Source: Cryobacterium sp. CG_9.6
GTDB taxonomy: Bacteria > Actinomycetota > Actinomycetes > Actinomycetales > Microbacteriaceae
Reading direction: 5' to 3'
DNA length: 64,000 nt
Assembly: GCF_029893365.1 (NCBI RefSeq)
Contig: NZ_JARXUZ010000001.1
Location: 434,001-498,000 of the forward strand
Numbering within the stretch: the stretch's first letter is position 1; each line of letters starts with the position of its first letter. A model generated the notes under the pieces. The model was not told where the DNA came from. It ran no database searches and saw only the letters and a list, made by a program, of their open reading frames with translations. Shown in pieces: positions 33,795 through 41,216 of the stretch. Made by a program: the position numbers and the translations under genes.

Positions 33795-35579
33795 GTGTGG
33801 CTCGCGGTTCTGACCATGGTGTTCTTTGTTCCCGATGCCCTCACGCGGTGGGTTCTTCCCAAGGACGCACTACTCGCCCTTGCCGTGGTCATCGGCTCCC
33901 TCGCCGTGGCTCGTGGACGCCTGCCTCGGTGGTTAGTGACCCTCGCGACGGTGGCAGGGGGTCTCCTCCTGATCGCGGTCCTCGCATCGGCGAACCCTGC
34001 CGCGCAGCTCTGGGGGAGTTGGCCACGCTATGAGGGTCTCGTCTCGATGCCGGTCTATGTTGCCGCCGTGTGGCTGGGAGCCCGACTGATTGCACCCGAT
34101 GTGGAGCCGGGTGGGCTGAGCACTCTCAACCGCGCCGTCATCGTGGCCGCGACGCTCATGGGCGTCGTCTCGGTGCTGGAAGCGGTGGGGCTCGGGCCGA
34201 TTGCCTCGGACCTCGCCCGCCCCGGCGCCTTTGCGGGCAACGCCACGGATCAGGGGATCATCGGCGCCCTGATCACCGCGGTTCTGCTGCTGCCGCTGAT
34301 CCGATCGTGGTCGGACGGCACCACCCGCGCACCGCTCGGCACTCGCCTGGCCCTCGCGGTCGGGCTCGGTGCCGGCCTGACCACCGTCATCGTTGCGGCA
34401 TCCCGCGCCGCGCTCCTGGCCACTGTGGTGGTGGCCGTCGTGATCGGGGTGAGTGAAATCATCCGCTTGGTTCAGAGTGCAGAGCGGCGAGAATTGCTGC
34501 GCTTTCTGGGGCTCGCCGCGGGGGCGCTCGCGCTGCTGGGCGCCGCGATACTGGCCGTGCCACTCACTCGCAGCAGGTTGCTCGGCTCCAGCCCGCTCTC
34601 GGCCAGCAGTGTCGATGACCGCTTCGGCATGTGGTCGGAGAGCCTCACGCTGCTGGCCAGTCGCCCGTTCGTCGGAGTCGGCCCGGGTGGATTCGCGGAT
34701 GCCATCGTGGCCGAGCACGACTCCGACTGGTACGCCCGTGTCGGGAGCGACACCACGCTGGACTCCCCACACAATTGGTTGTTGCAGGTCGCGCTGGACG
34801 GCGGGGTGTTCTACCTCGCGGTGATTCTGGCCATGGTCGTGGCCCTCACGGTCGTCGCCCTCCGTCGGTGGCGATCGCTGCGGGCGGCGGGCAACCTCGG
34901 TGGGGCGGACTTTGTGATCGGGGCGCTGGCTGCCGTCGTCGCCTACGGGGTGGCTCTGCTCACGCACTTTACGGCTCCAGGCACAGCCATTTTTGCCGCG
35001 TTGCTGTGCGGTGCGCTTATCTCAGTGGATGCCGCCACGGGCGCCCGCGCCCGGCCACCGTTCGCGACGCATCGCGCCCACTGGCGCCTGGCTCGGACCA
35101 CCCTGCTGGCGATCTGGCTGGTGTGGCTCACGGTGGTTACCGGGGCGGAAGTGTCCTTGCAGGGCGGCCTCGTCGCCACGCGCACGGGTGACGTGGCTGC
35201 GGCGCAGGCGGCGTTCGCGCGCGCTCAAACTCTTCGCCCCTGGGATGCGGACGTCACGAGTATCGCTGCGCAATCCTTTACGGCAGCTGCCGCAGCGGGA
35301 CTGCCTGGCGCCGCGGGTGAGGCGCTCCGCTGGGGCGAACGGGCTCGGGCGAGACTGCCCGAGAACGTCTCGGCGGCCAAGGCACTCGCTGCAGCCCGGC
35401 AAATCAGCGGAGACCTCACGGGCGCGGAAGCGACGCTGCGTGATCTTTCTGCACTGGCCCCGTTCGACGCCTCCGTTGCCCGTCAGCTCGGCGATGTTCT
35501 CCTGATGCAGGGGGACCGCGTGGCGGCGGAACTGGAGTATGCCCGCGCGGCTGGCCTGCCCGACGCATCCGCTGGCTGA
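33795..35579 (+). CDS. O-antigen ligase / Wzy-type membrane protein with C-terminal TPR
   Basis: The roughly 594-residue protein has about twelve hydrophobic helices and the Wzy_C/O-antigen ligase loop: WSESLTLLASRPFVGVGPGGFADAIVAEHD...DSPHNWLLQVALDGGVFYL. A TPR-like helical region (about 470-590, GDVAAAQAAFARAQTLRPWDADVT...) follows. Proteins of this group join lipid-linked or surface glycans, and in Gram-positives they may glycosylate surface proteins. It follows the LAETG surface protein by 107 bases in the same direction, which makes glycosylation of that protein a fair hypothesis. GTG 33795 is the first usable start seen, and the frame is open upstream. Its last five codons (DASAG) and stop come from the following repeat. 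Confidence 0.75.
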   Translation: MWLAVLTMVFFVPDALTRWVLPKDALLALAVVIGSLAVARGRLPRWLVTLATVAGGLLLIAVLASANPAAQLWGSWPRYEGLVSMPVYVAAVWLGARLIAPDVEPGGLSTLNRAVIVAATLMGVVSVLEAVGLGPIASDLARPGAFAGNATDQGIIGALITAVLLLPLIRSWSDGTTRAPLGTRLALAVGLGAGLTTVIVAASRAALLATVVVAVVIGVSEIIRLVQSAERRELLRFLGLAAGALALLGAAILAVPLTRSRLLGSSPLSASSVDDRFGMWSESLTLLASRPFVGVGPGGFADAIVAEHDSDWYARVGSDTTLDSPHNWLLQVALDGGVFYLAVILAMVVALTVVALRRWRSLRAAGNLGGADFVIGALAAVVAYGVALLTHFTAPGTAIFAALLCGALISVDAATGARARPPFATHRAHWRLARTTLLAIWLVWLTVVTGAEVSLQGGLVATRTGDVAAAQAAFARAQTLRPWDADVTSIAAQSFTAAAAAGLPGAAGEALRWGERARARLPENVSAAKALAAARQISGDLTGAEATLRDLSALAPFDASVARQLGDVLLMQGDRVAAELEYARAAGLPDASAG

Positions 35580-36232
35580 ATCGGCTCGCGGCACGTGTTT
35601 TGTCGCGTGGCACTTGTTTAGACGGGTGCCGCACGCGTAAACGAGTGCCGCGACTCGGGTTTCCGGTGCGAGGCGGTCGCGCGGTGCGGCATGGTGGGAG
35701 CTGGGGTGGGCGAGCAGCGATGCGGGCCTGCGCGACGTATCCGCTGGCTGGATCGGCTGGCGGCACGTGTTTTGTCGCGGGGCACGCGCGAACGAGTGCC
35801 GCACGCGCAAACGAGTGCCGGAGATGGGTTTCCGGTGCGGGTGTGTCGGTGCGGGGCGGCCGCAGGGCTCCGGCGTGGCGGAAGCTACAGCGTGCCCGCC
35901 TGGCGGGAGTGTGCGGGGCGTGCGCGACGCATCTGCTGGCTAGATCGGCGCGCGGCACGTGTTTTGTCGCGTGGCACTTGTTTAGACGGGTGCCACGTGG
36001 CCAGACGAGTGCCGCGCGGGATGTGACCGCGTCGAAACGAGTGCCGCGCGCGCAAACGAGTGCCGCGCGAGGGGTTTCCGGTGCGGTGCGGTGTGGCGGG
36101 AGCTGTGGCGTGCCTGCAGCTGGCCTGCGCGACGCATCCGCTGGCTGAATCGGCTGGCGGCACCTGTTTTGTCGCGCGGCACTCGTTTAGACGAGTGCCG
36201 CGTGGCCAGACGAGTGCCGCGGGGCGGGCTAC
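35560..36232. repeat. GAGTGCC-family modular repeat, four units
   Basis: This locus fills the whole 649-base gap between two convergent genes and enters both ends. Unit starts (CGCATCCGCTGGCT or one-base variants) are at 35564, 35736, 35928 and 36133. The units carry GGCACGTGTTTTGTCGCG, the palindrome GGCACTCGTTTAGACGAGTG and repeated AAACGAGTGCCGCGCG, AGGGGTTTCCGGTGCGG blocks. No gene other than shadow frames is present. Confidence 0.87.
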
Positions 36233-36711
36233 GGCGTGTTCAGCTGCGTGAGAAGCCGCGCGAACTCGTGCAGGTCGTCGGCCGACCACGTGGCGAGGCG
36301 GCGGTGCACGATGGCCGTGTCGCCCGCCCGCAGCTCGGCGAGCTTACTCTCCGCCAGCGGTGTTACGGCCAGGAAGTGGGCACGTCCGTCGCTCGGATCG
36401 GGCTCGGTACGCAGCAGTCCGAGCTCGCAGAGTGGCTTCACGTGCCGACTGATCACACTCTTGTCCACGGCGAGGGCCGCGCCGAGGACGGTGGCCTGCG
36501 TGGGGCCGACACGCGCAATGTGCCGCAGCATCTTCAGGCCGAACACCTGCATGCCCGGGTCAATGCTCGCCGCAGCCACACGCTGAGCGGCCCGAATATG
36601 CCCCGCGAGCACACTCATCTGCTCGATGACCTCGCCGATCATGGCGGTGCTGTCTGCGCTCGCTAGCGCGGTCGGGCCGGTGGTGTGCTCGGTCGTCATG
36701 TCTGACCTCAT
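36229..36711 (-). CDS. MarR-family transcriptional regulator
   Basis: The 160-residue winged-helix regulator has the MarR core: GLKMLRHIARVGPTQATVLGAALAVDKSVISRHVKPLCELGLLRTEPDPSDGRAHFLAVTPLAESKL, including the DxR wing motif (DGRA). MarR proteins repress efflux genes and release on binding drugs or phenols. The ATG at 36711 overlaps the stop of the MFS gene, so it is the second gene of an efflux operon and likely controls the operator at 38477-38496. An alternative start is MTTEHTTG, four codons in. Confidence 0.9.
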   Translation of the reverse strand: MRSDMTTEHTTGPTALASADSTAMIGEVIEQMSVLAGHIRAAQRVAAASIDPGMQVFGLKMLRHIARVGPTQATVLGAALAVDKSVISRHVKPLCELGLLRTEPDPSDGRAHFLAVTPLAESKLAELRAGDTAIVHRRLATWSADDLHEFARLLTQLNTP

Positions 36712-38462
36712 CGGTGGGTGAGGTCCGCAGTGCGGGGCAGGCGAATCGATCCCGTTGGGGTGTTGAGCCCCACGGGCGTGAGGCCAGCGGATGCCGACGT
36801 CACGTCGATCAGAATATCCTCCATGTCCGCAAGCTCGCGTGCGGCCCGGGCGCGGGCATCCGCTTCTCCCTCGAGCTTTTCGGCGTGTGCCCGGGCGATA
36901 GCGGTCTTGCCGCCGAGGGGAAGGTTGGGCAGGAGCGTCACCATCACGAGCGTGACTACGGCCAGCGGAGCGCCGAGGAGAAAGACCGTGCCCGCACCGG
37001 ATCCATAGGCGGACTCGACGATCACGCGAAGCGCTTCCGGAAGCGCCGAGATGTTCGGAATGGTGCCGCTGCCAATACTTCCAGCCGCCGCGATCTGCTG
37101 GTCTGCAGACAGGGTGCCGATTCCCGAGCGGATGCGATCGGCCACGACGGTGCCGAGCACGCTTCCGAGCACGGCGACGCCGATGGTGCCGCCGAGGCTA
37201 CGGAAGAAGGTGATGCCACTCGTAGCGACGCCCAGCGACTGAACGTCGATGGCGTTCTGCACCACGAGCACGAGGTTTTGCATGAGCGAACCGAGACCGG
37301 CACCGAGAATGAACATGAACACACCCACGAGCACGAGGTTGGTGCTGGAGGTGAGCGTCCCGAGCAGCAGCTGGCCGACAATCACGAGCGCCGCCCCCGT
37401 GATCATGATGGCCTTCCACTTGCCCGTGCGGCTGATGAGCATTCCGAACCCCGTGGACGACACCAGGAATCCGCCCATCATGGGAATGGTGAGCAGTCCC
37501 GACTGGGTGGGCGTGGCTCCCCGAGCGAGCTGCATGTACTGGCTGAGAAAGAGGGAGGTGCCGAACAGTGAGACGCCCACCGAGATACTGGCGATGGTGG
37601 CGATGCTGAACGTGCGGTTCTTGAACATGGCGAGCGGAATGATCGGCTCCGCCACCGTGGCCTCCACGATGACGGCAGCTCCGAGCAGCAGCACCGCGCT
37701 GCCCACCATGACGAACGAGGCAATGGATACCCACTCAAACTGAGACCCGGCCAGCGTCACCCAGATCATGAGCAGCGACACTCCGGCGGCGATGAGCACC
37801 GCGCCGAGGTAGTCGATGCGCACAACGCGCTTCACCTGCTCGGGCAACCGCAGCGTGCGCTGCAGCAACACGATTGCCACGATGGCGACGGGCAACGCGA
37901 TGAAGAAATTCCAGCGCCAGCCAAAGGCATCCGTTATCACTCCGCCAATGAGTGGACCGCCCACGGTACCGAGCGCCATGACGGCACCGAAAAGACCGGC
38001 GTACTTGCCGCGGTCACGCGGGCTGATGATGTCGGCCATAATGATCTGGCTGAGGGCGGCCAGACCGCCGGCGCCGAGACCCTGAAGCACGCGGAAGCCG
38101 ATGAGGGTTCCCGTGTCCTGCGAGAAACCGGCCAGTGCCGAGCCGAGCACGAAGATGACGAGCGAGAGCTGAATGAGCAGCTTGCGGTTGAACAGGTCGG
38201 CGAACTTGCCCCAGATGGGCGTGCTCACGGTGGTGGCAAGCAGGGTGGCGGTGATGACCCACGTATAAGAGGACTGTCCGCCGTCGAGGTCGGCAATGAT
38301 CACCGGAAGCGAGGTACTCACCACCGTGCCGGCCAGAATCGAGACGAACATGCCCAGGAGTAAGCCGGAGAGGGCTTCGAGAACCTGGCGGTGGGTCATG
38401 CTGCCGTCGGCCGAGATGGTGGGGCGAGGCTTTGCGGTGCTGCGGCGTGAGGCGCGGGACAT
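36708..38462 (-). CDS. MFS drug efflux pump, DHA2 (EmrB/QacA) family
   Basis: This 584-residue 14-helix antiporter exports toxic compounds using the proton gradient. The first part (LLGMFVSILAGTVVSTSLPVIIADLDGGQSSYTWVITATLLATTVSTPIWGKFADLFNRKLLI) carries the family motifs A and C-like glycine/proline pattern (GFRVLQGLGAGGLAALSQIIMADIISPRDRGKYAGLFG). A long charged C-terminal tail (ARAHAEKLEGEADARARAARELADM) is typical of actinobacterial members. It is first in the operon, with MarR second. The promoter and operator just upstream are very clear. The substrate is unknown. Confidence 0.93.
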   Translation of the reverse strand: MSRASRRSTAKPRPTISADGSMTHRQVLEALSGLLLGMFVSILAGTVVSTSLPVIIADLDGGQSSYTWVITATLLATTVSTPIWGKFADLFNRKLLIQLSLVIFVLGSALAGFSQDTGTLIGFRVLQGLGAGGLAALSQIIMADIISPRDRGKYAGLFGAVMALGTVGGPLIGGVITDAFGWRWNFFIALPVAIVAIVLLQRTLRLPEQVKRVVRIDYLGAVLIAAGVSLLMIWVTLAGSQFEWVSIASFVMVGSAVLLLGAAVIVEATVAEPIIPLAMFKNRTFSIATIASISVGVSLFGTSLFLSQYMQLARGATPTQSGLLTIPMMGGFLVSSTGFGMLISRTGKWKAIMITGAALVIVGQLLLGTLTSSTNLVLVGVFMFILGAGLGSLMQNLVLVVQNAIDVQSLGVATSGITFFRSLGGTIGVAVLGSVLGTVVADRIRSGIGTLSADQQIAAAGSIGSGTIPNISALPEALRVIVESAYGSGAGTVFLLGAPLAVVTLVMVTLLPNLPLGGKTAIARAHAEKLEGEADARARAARELADMEDILIDVTSASAGLTPVGLNTPTGSIRLPRTADLTHR

Positions 38463-38476
38463 GACACTCCAGTATC

Positions 38477-38521
38477 TAGTTGATAATGTTCAACTATATA
38501 CACATGGTGGATAACTGTCAA
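38477..38521 (-). promoter_or_regulatory. Promoter and MarR-type operator of the efflux operon
   Basis: On the minus strand the promoter reads TTGACA (38521-38516), 17 bases, then TATAGT (38498-38493), close to the sigma-70 consensus. The perfect palindrome TAGTTGA-N6-TCAACTA (38477-38496) overlaps the -10 and the likely transcription start. A second half-site TCAACTA overlaps the -35 (38518-38524). Repressor binding there would block polymerase. Confidence 0.85.
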
Positions 38522-38551
38522 CTACTTTGCGAGCGGATGCTCACGCTCAAG

Positions 38552-38581
38552 TTGCAGGACACCCCGCGCGTGACGTAGAAT
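38552..38581 (+). promoter_or_regulatory. Promoter of rplJ-rplL
   Basis: TTGCAG (38552-38557), an 18-base spacer and TAGAAT (38576-38581) form a good promoter facing rplJ. The leader that follows is over 190 bases long and structured. Together with the leader this accounts for the 325-base gap between the efflux pump gene and rplJ. Confidence 0.65.
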
Positions 38582-38603
38582 GAACCTCAGCCACAGACCG
38601 CCG

Positions 38604-38737
38604 GTTGTTGCTTTGCGCAGTAATGCACGAAGCAACCGAAGGTTCATTCACGTGAACGGCCCGCGCAGGTGTTCGAAGTAAGTTGTCAGTCTTATGGATT
38701 GTGACCTCGCTCCGGCGCCCTGCGCTGGAGCTTTTTT
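38604..38737 (+). promoter_or_regulatory. Ribosomal protein L10 leader with attenuator-like hairpin
   Basis: A stem GTTGCTT / AAGCAAC around 38607-38636 resembles the L10-binding element in rplJ leaders, where L10(L12)4 represses translation. Further on, GCTCC (38709-38713) pairs with GGAGC (38727-38731) and is followed by six T (38732-38737), a complete intrinsic terminator inside the leader. Together they suggest both translational and transcriptional feedback. Confidence 0.65.
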
Positions 38738-38787
38738 CATGTCTGCACTCGGGGCTACCCGGCACATGACTATTAATGAGGAGCACC

Positions 38788-39303
38788 ATGGCGAACAAGG
38801 AAGCAACGGTCGCCGAGCTTACGGAGAAATTCCAGAGCTCGACCGCCGTACTGCTCACCGAGTACCGCGGTCTCACTGTTGCGCAGCTCAAGAGCCTGCG
38901 TAAGTCCATCAGTGAGGACGCCACGTACGCCGTGGTAAAGAACACGCTCACCAAGATTGCGGCCAACAACGCCGGCATCACCTCGTTTGACGAGGAACTT
39001 GTCGGACCGTCCGCTATCGCCTTCGTGCACGGAGACCCCGTCGCCGTCGCGAAGACCCTGCGTGCCTTTACCAAGGCAAACCCTCTCCTGGTGGTTAAGG
39101 GCGGTTACTTTGACGGTAGCCCGCTCACCGCAGAGGAGGTCGGCAAGCTTGCTGACCTCGAGTCCCGCGAGGTGCTGCTGGCCAAGCTGGCCGGCGCCTT
39201 CAAGGCCTCACTCTTCGGAGCCGCTTATCTCTTCCAGGCACCGCTGTCGAAGGCTGTTCGCACCATCGACGCGCTGCGTGAGAAGCAGGAGTCTGCAAAC
39301 TAG
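38788..39303 (+). CDS. rplJ: 50S ribosomal protein L10
   Basis: L10 anchors the L7/L12 stalk to the ribosome. The 171 residues show [39 protein letters not shown] and the C-terminal helix that binds L12 dimers. I start at MANKEATV (38788), with GAGGAG upstream, rather than at the ATG four codons earlier. It is normally adjacent to rplKA, but here it lies 29 kb downstream. Confidence 0.97.
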   Translation: MANKEATVAELTEKFQSSTAVLLTEYRGLTVAQLKSLRKSISEDATYAVVKNTLTKIAANNAGITSFDEELVGPSAIAFVHGDPVAVAKTLRAFTKANPLLVVKGGYFDGSPLTAEEVGKLADLESREVLLAKLAGAFKASLFGAAYLFQAPLSKAVRTIDALREKQESAN

Positions 39304-39373
39304 GCATTTGCCTCGTTTCGCGGTATTTGTTTTTTCACAATCTTTAAGAATTAGAAACTAAAAGGAGTACATC

Positions 39374-39754
39374 ATGGCAAAGCTTTCCACTGAAGACCTG
39401 CTTGAGCAGTTCAAGGGCCTCACCCTCATCGAGCTCTCCGAGTTCGTCAAGGCATTCGAGGAGACCTTCGAGGTCACCGCAGCAGCCCCCGTCGCAGCAG
39501 CAGGCGCCGCTGTCGCCGCTGTCGTCGAAGAGGTTGAAGAGCAGACCGCATTCGACGTCATCCTTGACGCCGTTGGCGACAAGAAGATCCAGGTCATCAA
39601 GGTTGTGCGCGAGCTCACCAGCCTGGGCCTCGGCGAGGCCAAGGCCGTTGTCGATGGCGCACCGAAGGCCGTCCTCGAGGGCGTTGCCAAGGATGCAGCC
39701 GACAAGGCAAAGGCAGACCTCGAAGCTGCAGGAGCAACCGTAACCCTCAAGTAA
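39374..39754 (+). CDS. rplL: 50S ribosomal protein L7/L12
   Basis: L7/L12 is the multicopy stalk protein that recruits translation factors. The 126 residues contain the N-terminal dimerisation helix ([31 protein letters not shown]), an Ala-rich hinge, and the factor-binding C-terminal domain ([49 protein letters not shown]). It is 70 bases after rplJ with an AAAAGGAG site. Two hairpins follow the stop codon. Confidence 0.98.
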   Translation: MAKLSTEDLLEQFKGLTLIELSEFVKAFEETFEVTAAAPVAAAGAAVAAVVEEVEEQTAFDVILDAVGDKKIQVIKVVRELTSLGLGEAKAVVDGAPKAVLEGVAKDAADKAKADLEAAGATVTLK

Positions 39755-39825
39755 TTGAGGAGTCTCGGTCACCCCCGCAGGGGATGGTGACCGAGGCCCG
39801 GTCCTGTCTGTTGACAGTTCAGTTT

Positions 39826-39870
39826 GAACGGGCGTTATTTCCACACGGAGATGACGCCCGTTCGTCGTTT
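39826..39870 (+). terminator. Intrinsic terminator after rplL
   Basis: GAACGGGCGT (39826-39835) pairs exactly with ACGCCCGTTC (39854-39863), followed by GTCGTTT. A first hairpin, CTCGGTCACC... GGTGACCGAG, lies just after the stop codon near 39764-39796 without a T-run. Confidence 0.8.
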
Positions 39871-39898
39871 AACGTCGTCCACCACGCACGATGTGCGC

Positions 39899-40927
39899 TT
39901 ACGCGTGGTGTAGCGGGGCGCGCGGAGCGCTCGTGCTCGAGCGCATCACCAGGTTCGTGGCGAGCACCGTTGACTCGCTCGCGTCCTCCGGCGTCGGGAT
40001 GTCGAGATTGGCCAGCAGTGACATGACCGCCAGCCGGCCCTGACGGCGCGGATGCTGTTCGAGGGTGGTGAGCCGGAACATCTCAGCGTACGGATGCCCG
40101 TCGATACCAATGACCGAAAGCTCCGACGGCACCAGGATGCCGAGCTCCCGAGCCGCAACAATGAGCCCGATGGCGATCTCATCACTCGCAGCAAAGATGG
40201 CGGTGGGGCGGCGGCGAGGGTCGCCGAGTACGCTGCGGCCCATCTCGTACCCACCAGGGACCGTGAGCTCGCAGGCGTAAAACGCATCGTTCGTCGGCAG
40301 ATCGGCGGCGTGCATGGCGGCCAGAAAACCGGAGAGCCGCTTGCTGTGCACGGCAAAGTCCATTTGTTCATCCTGGTTGCCGCCGATGTGCAGAATGTCG
40401 CGGTGCCCGAGGCTGAGCAGATGCTCGGTGGCGAGCCGGGCCGTGGCAACATCGTCGATCGCGATCGTATGTACTCCCCGGATCGCACCGCCGATACCCA
40501 CCAGGGGCCGGCGCAGCCGGTGCAGATGATCAACCTCATCATCGCTGAGCTCGACTCCCACGGAGATCACGCCGTCAAAGCGCTTGCGAGCCAGAAAGTA
40601 TTCGAAGACCCGGTCCCGCTCGGGTGAAGCGGATGGCAGGTTGTAGAGCGTCATGTCATAGCCCTGCTCGAGCAGGGCCTGTTCGATGCTCTCCAACACC
40701 TCGGCGAAGAACCATCTGCTGATGTAGGGGATGATCACGCCCACGCTTTTGGTGCGACCGGTCACGAGGCTCGCGGCGTTGGGTGACACGACATAACCGA
40801 TGGTGCGTGCGGCGCTGACCACGCGCTCACGGGTCTCCTCGGAGACATAGCCCTTGCCGCTGAGGGCCCGACTGGCGGTGGCCTTGGCGACGCTGGCGAG
40901 CCGTGCGACATCCGCTATCGTGCTCAT
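39899..40927 (-). CDS. LacI-family repressor of the downstream sugar importer
   Basis: The 342-residue regulator has the LacI HTH (STIADVARLASVAKATASRALSGKGYVSEETRERV) with the hinge helix, and a periplasmic-binding-protein-like ligand domain (GVIIPYISRWFFAEVLESIEQAL..., FAASDEIAIGLIVAARELGI). It is divergent from a carbohydrate importer operon. The palindrome GGAACCGGTTCC lies 54 bases in front of this gene and again just after the importer promoter, so it probably represses both. Inducer is unknown. An alpha-glucoside is possible given the importer type. Confidence 0.9.
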   Translation of the reverse strand: MSTIADVARLASVAKATASRALSGKGYVSEETRERVVSAARTIGYVVSPNAASLVTGRTKSVGVIIPYISRWFFAEVLESIEQALLEQGYDMTLYNLPSASPERDRVFEYFLARKRFDGVISVGVELSDDEVDHLHRLRRPLVGIGGAIRGVHTIAIDDVATARLATEHLLSLGHRDILHIGGNQDEQMDFAVHSKRLSGFLAAMHAADLPTNDAFYACELTVPGGYEMGRSVLGDPRRRPTAIFAASDEIAIGLIVAARELGILVPSELSVIGIDGHPYAEMFRLTTLEQHPRRQGRLAVMSLLANLDIPTPEDASESTVLATNLVMRSSTSAPRAPLHHA

Positions 40928-40980
40928 CTCAGCCTCCGTCCTTGGACCCGTTCAGCTCACAGTAGCCTTATTTGGGGCTG

Positions 40981-40998
40981 GCTGGAACCGGTTCCAGC
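40981..40998. promoter_or_regulatory. LacI operator 1
   Basis: GCTGGAACCGGTTCCAGC is an 18-base perfect palindrome with the central CG typical of LacI-family operators. It sits 54 bases upstream of the lacI start codon and shares the 12-base core GGAACCGGTTCC with operator 2 (146 bases away, centre to centre), which would permit autorepression or looping. Confidence 0.8.
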
Positions 40999-41091
40999 AA
41001 ATTCCTTGATTGAGGCGCGACCGCGGTGACGTTTTCGAGGCGTCAGGCTGACCTCGGCACCGATCTTTGCCATTCTGTTATGTAAATGGGC

Positions 41092-41139
41092 TTGCATACC
41101 GCGCGCAGGTCACGTAATTTATGGTGTGGAACCGGTTCC
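41092..41139 (+). promoter_or_regulatory. Sugar-importer promoter with LacI operator 2
   Basis: TTGCAT (41092-41097), 17 bases, and TAATTT (41115-41120) form the promoter. The palindrome GGAACCGGTTCC (41128-41139) begins seven bases after the -10 and covers the start point. This is the standard arrangement for repression by the divergent LacI protein. Confidence 0.8.
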
Positions 41140-41216
41140 CGAGTTCCCGTACAAAATCCGCGCTCGTGGCCCAACCCCGCCTGCGCATCACAAATACTCA
41201 ATGAGGAGATAAAAAG

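Noticed and set aside
35600..36230. Apparent 180-residue proteins in the four-unit repeat locus
   Set aside because: The same peptide pieces occur in several frames and at three loci, as expected for translated non-coding repeats. No start site or codon bias supports them.
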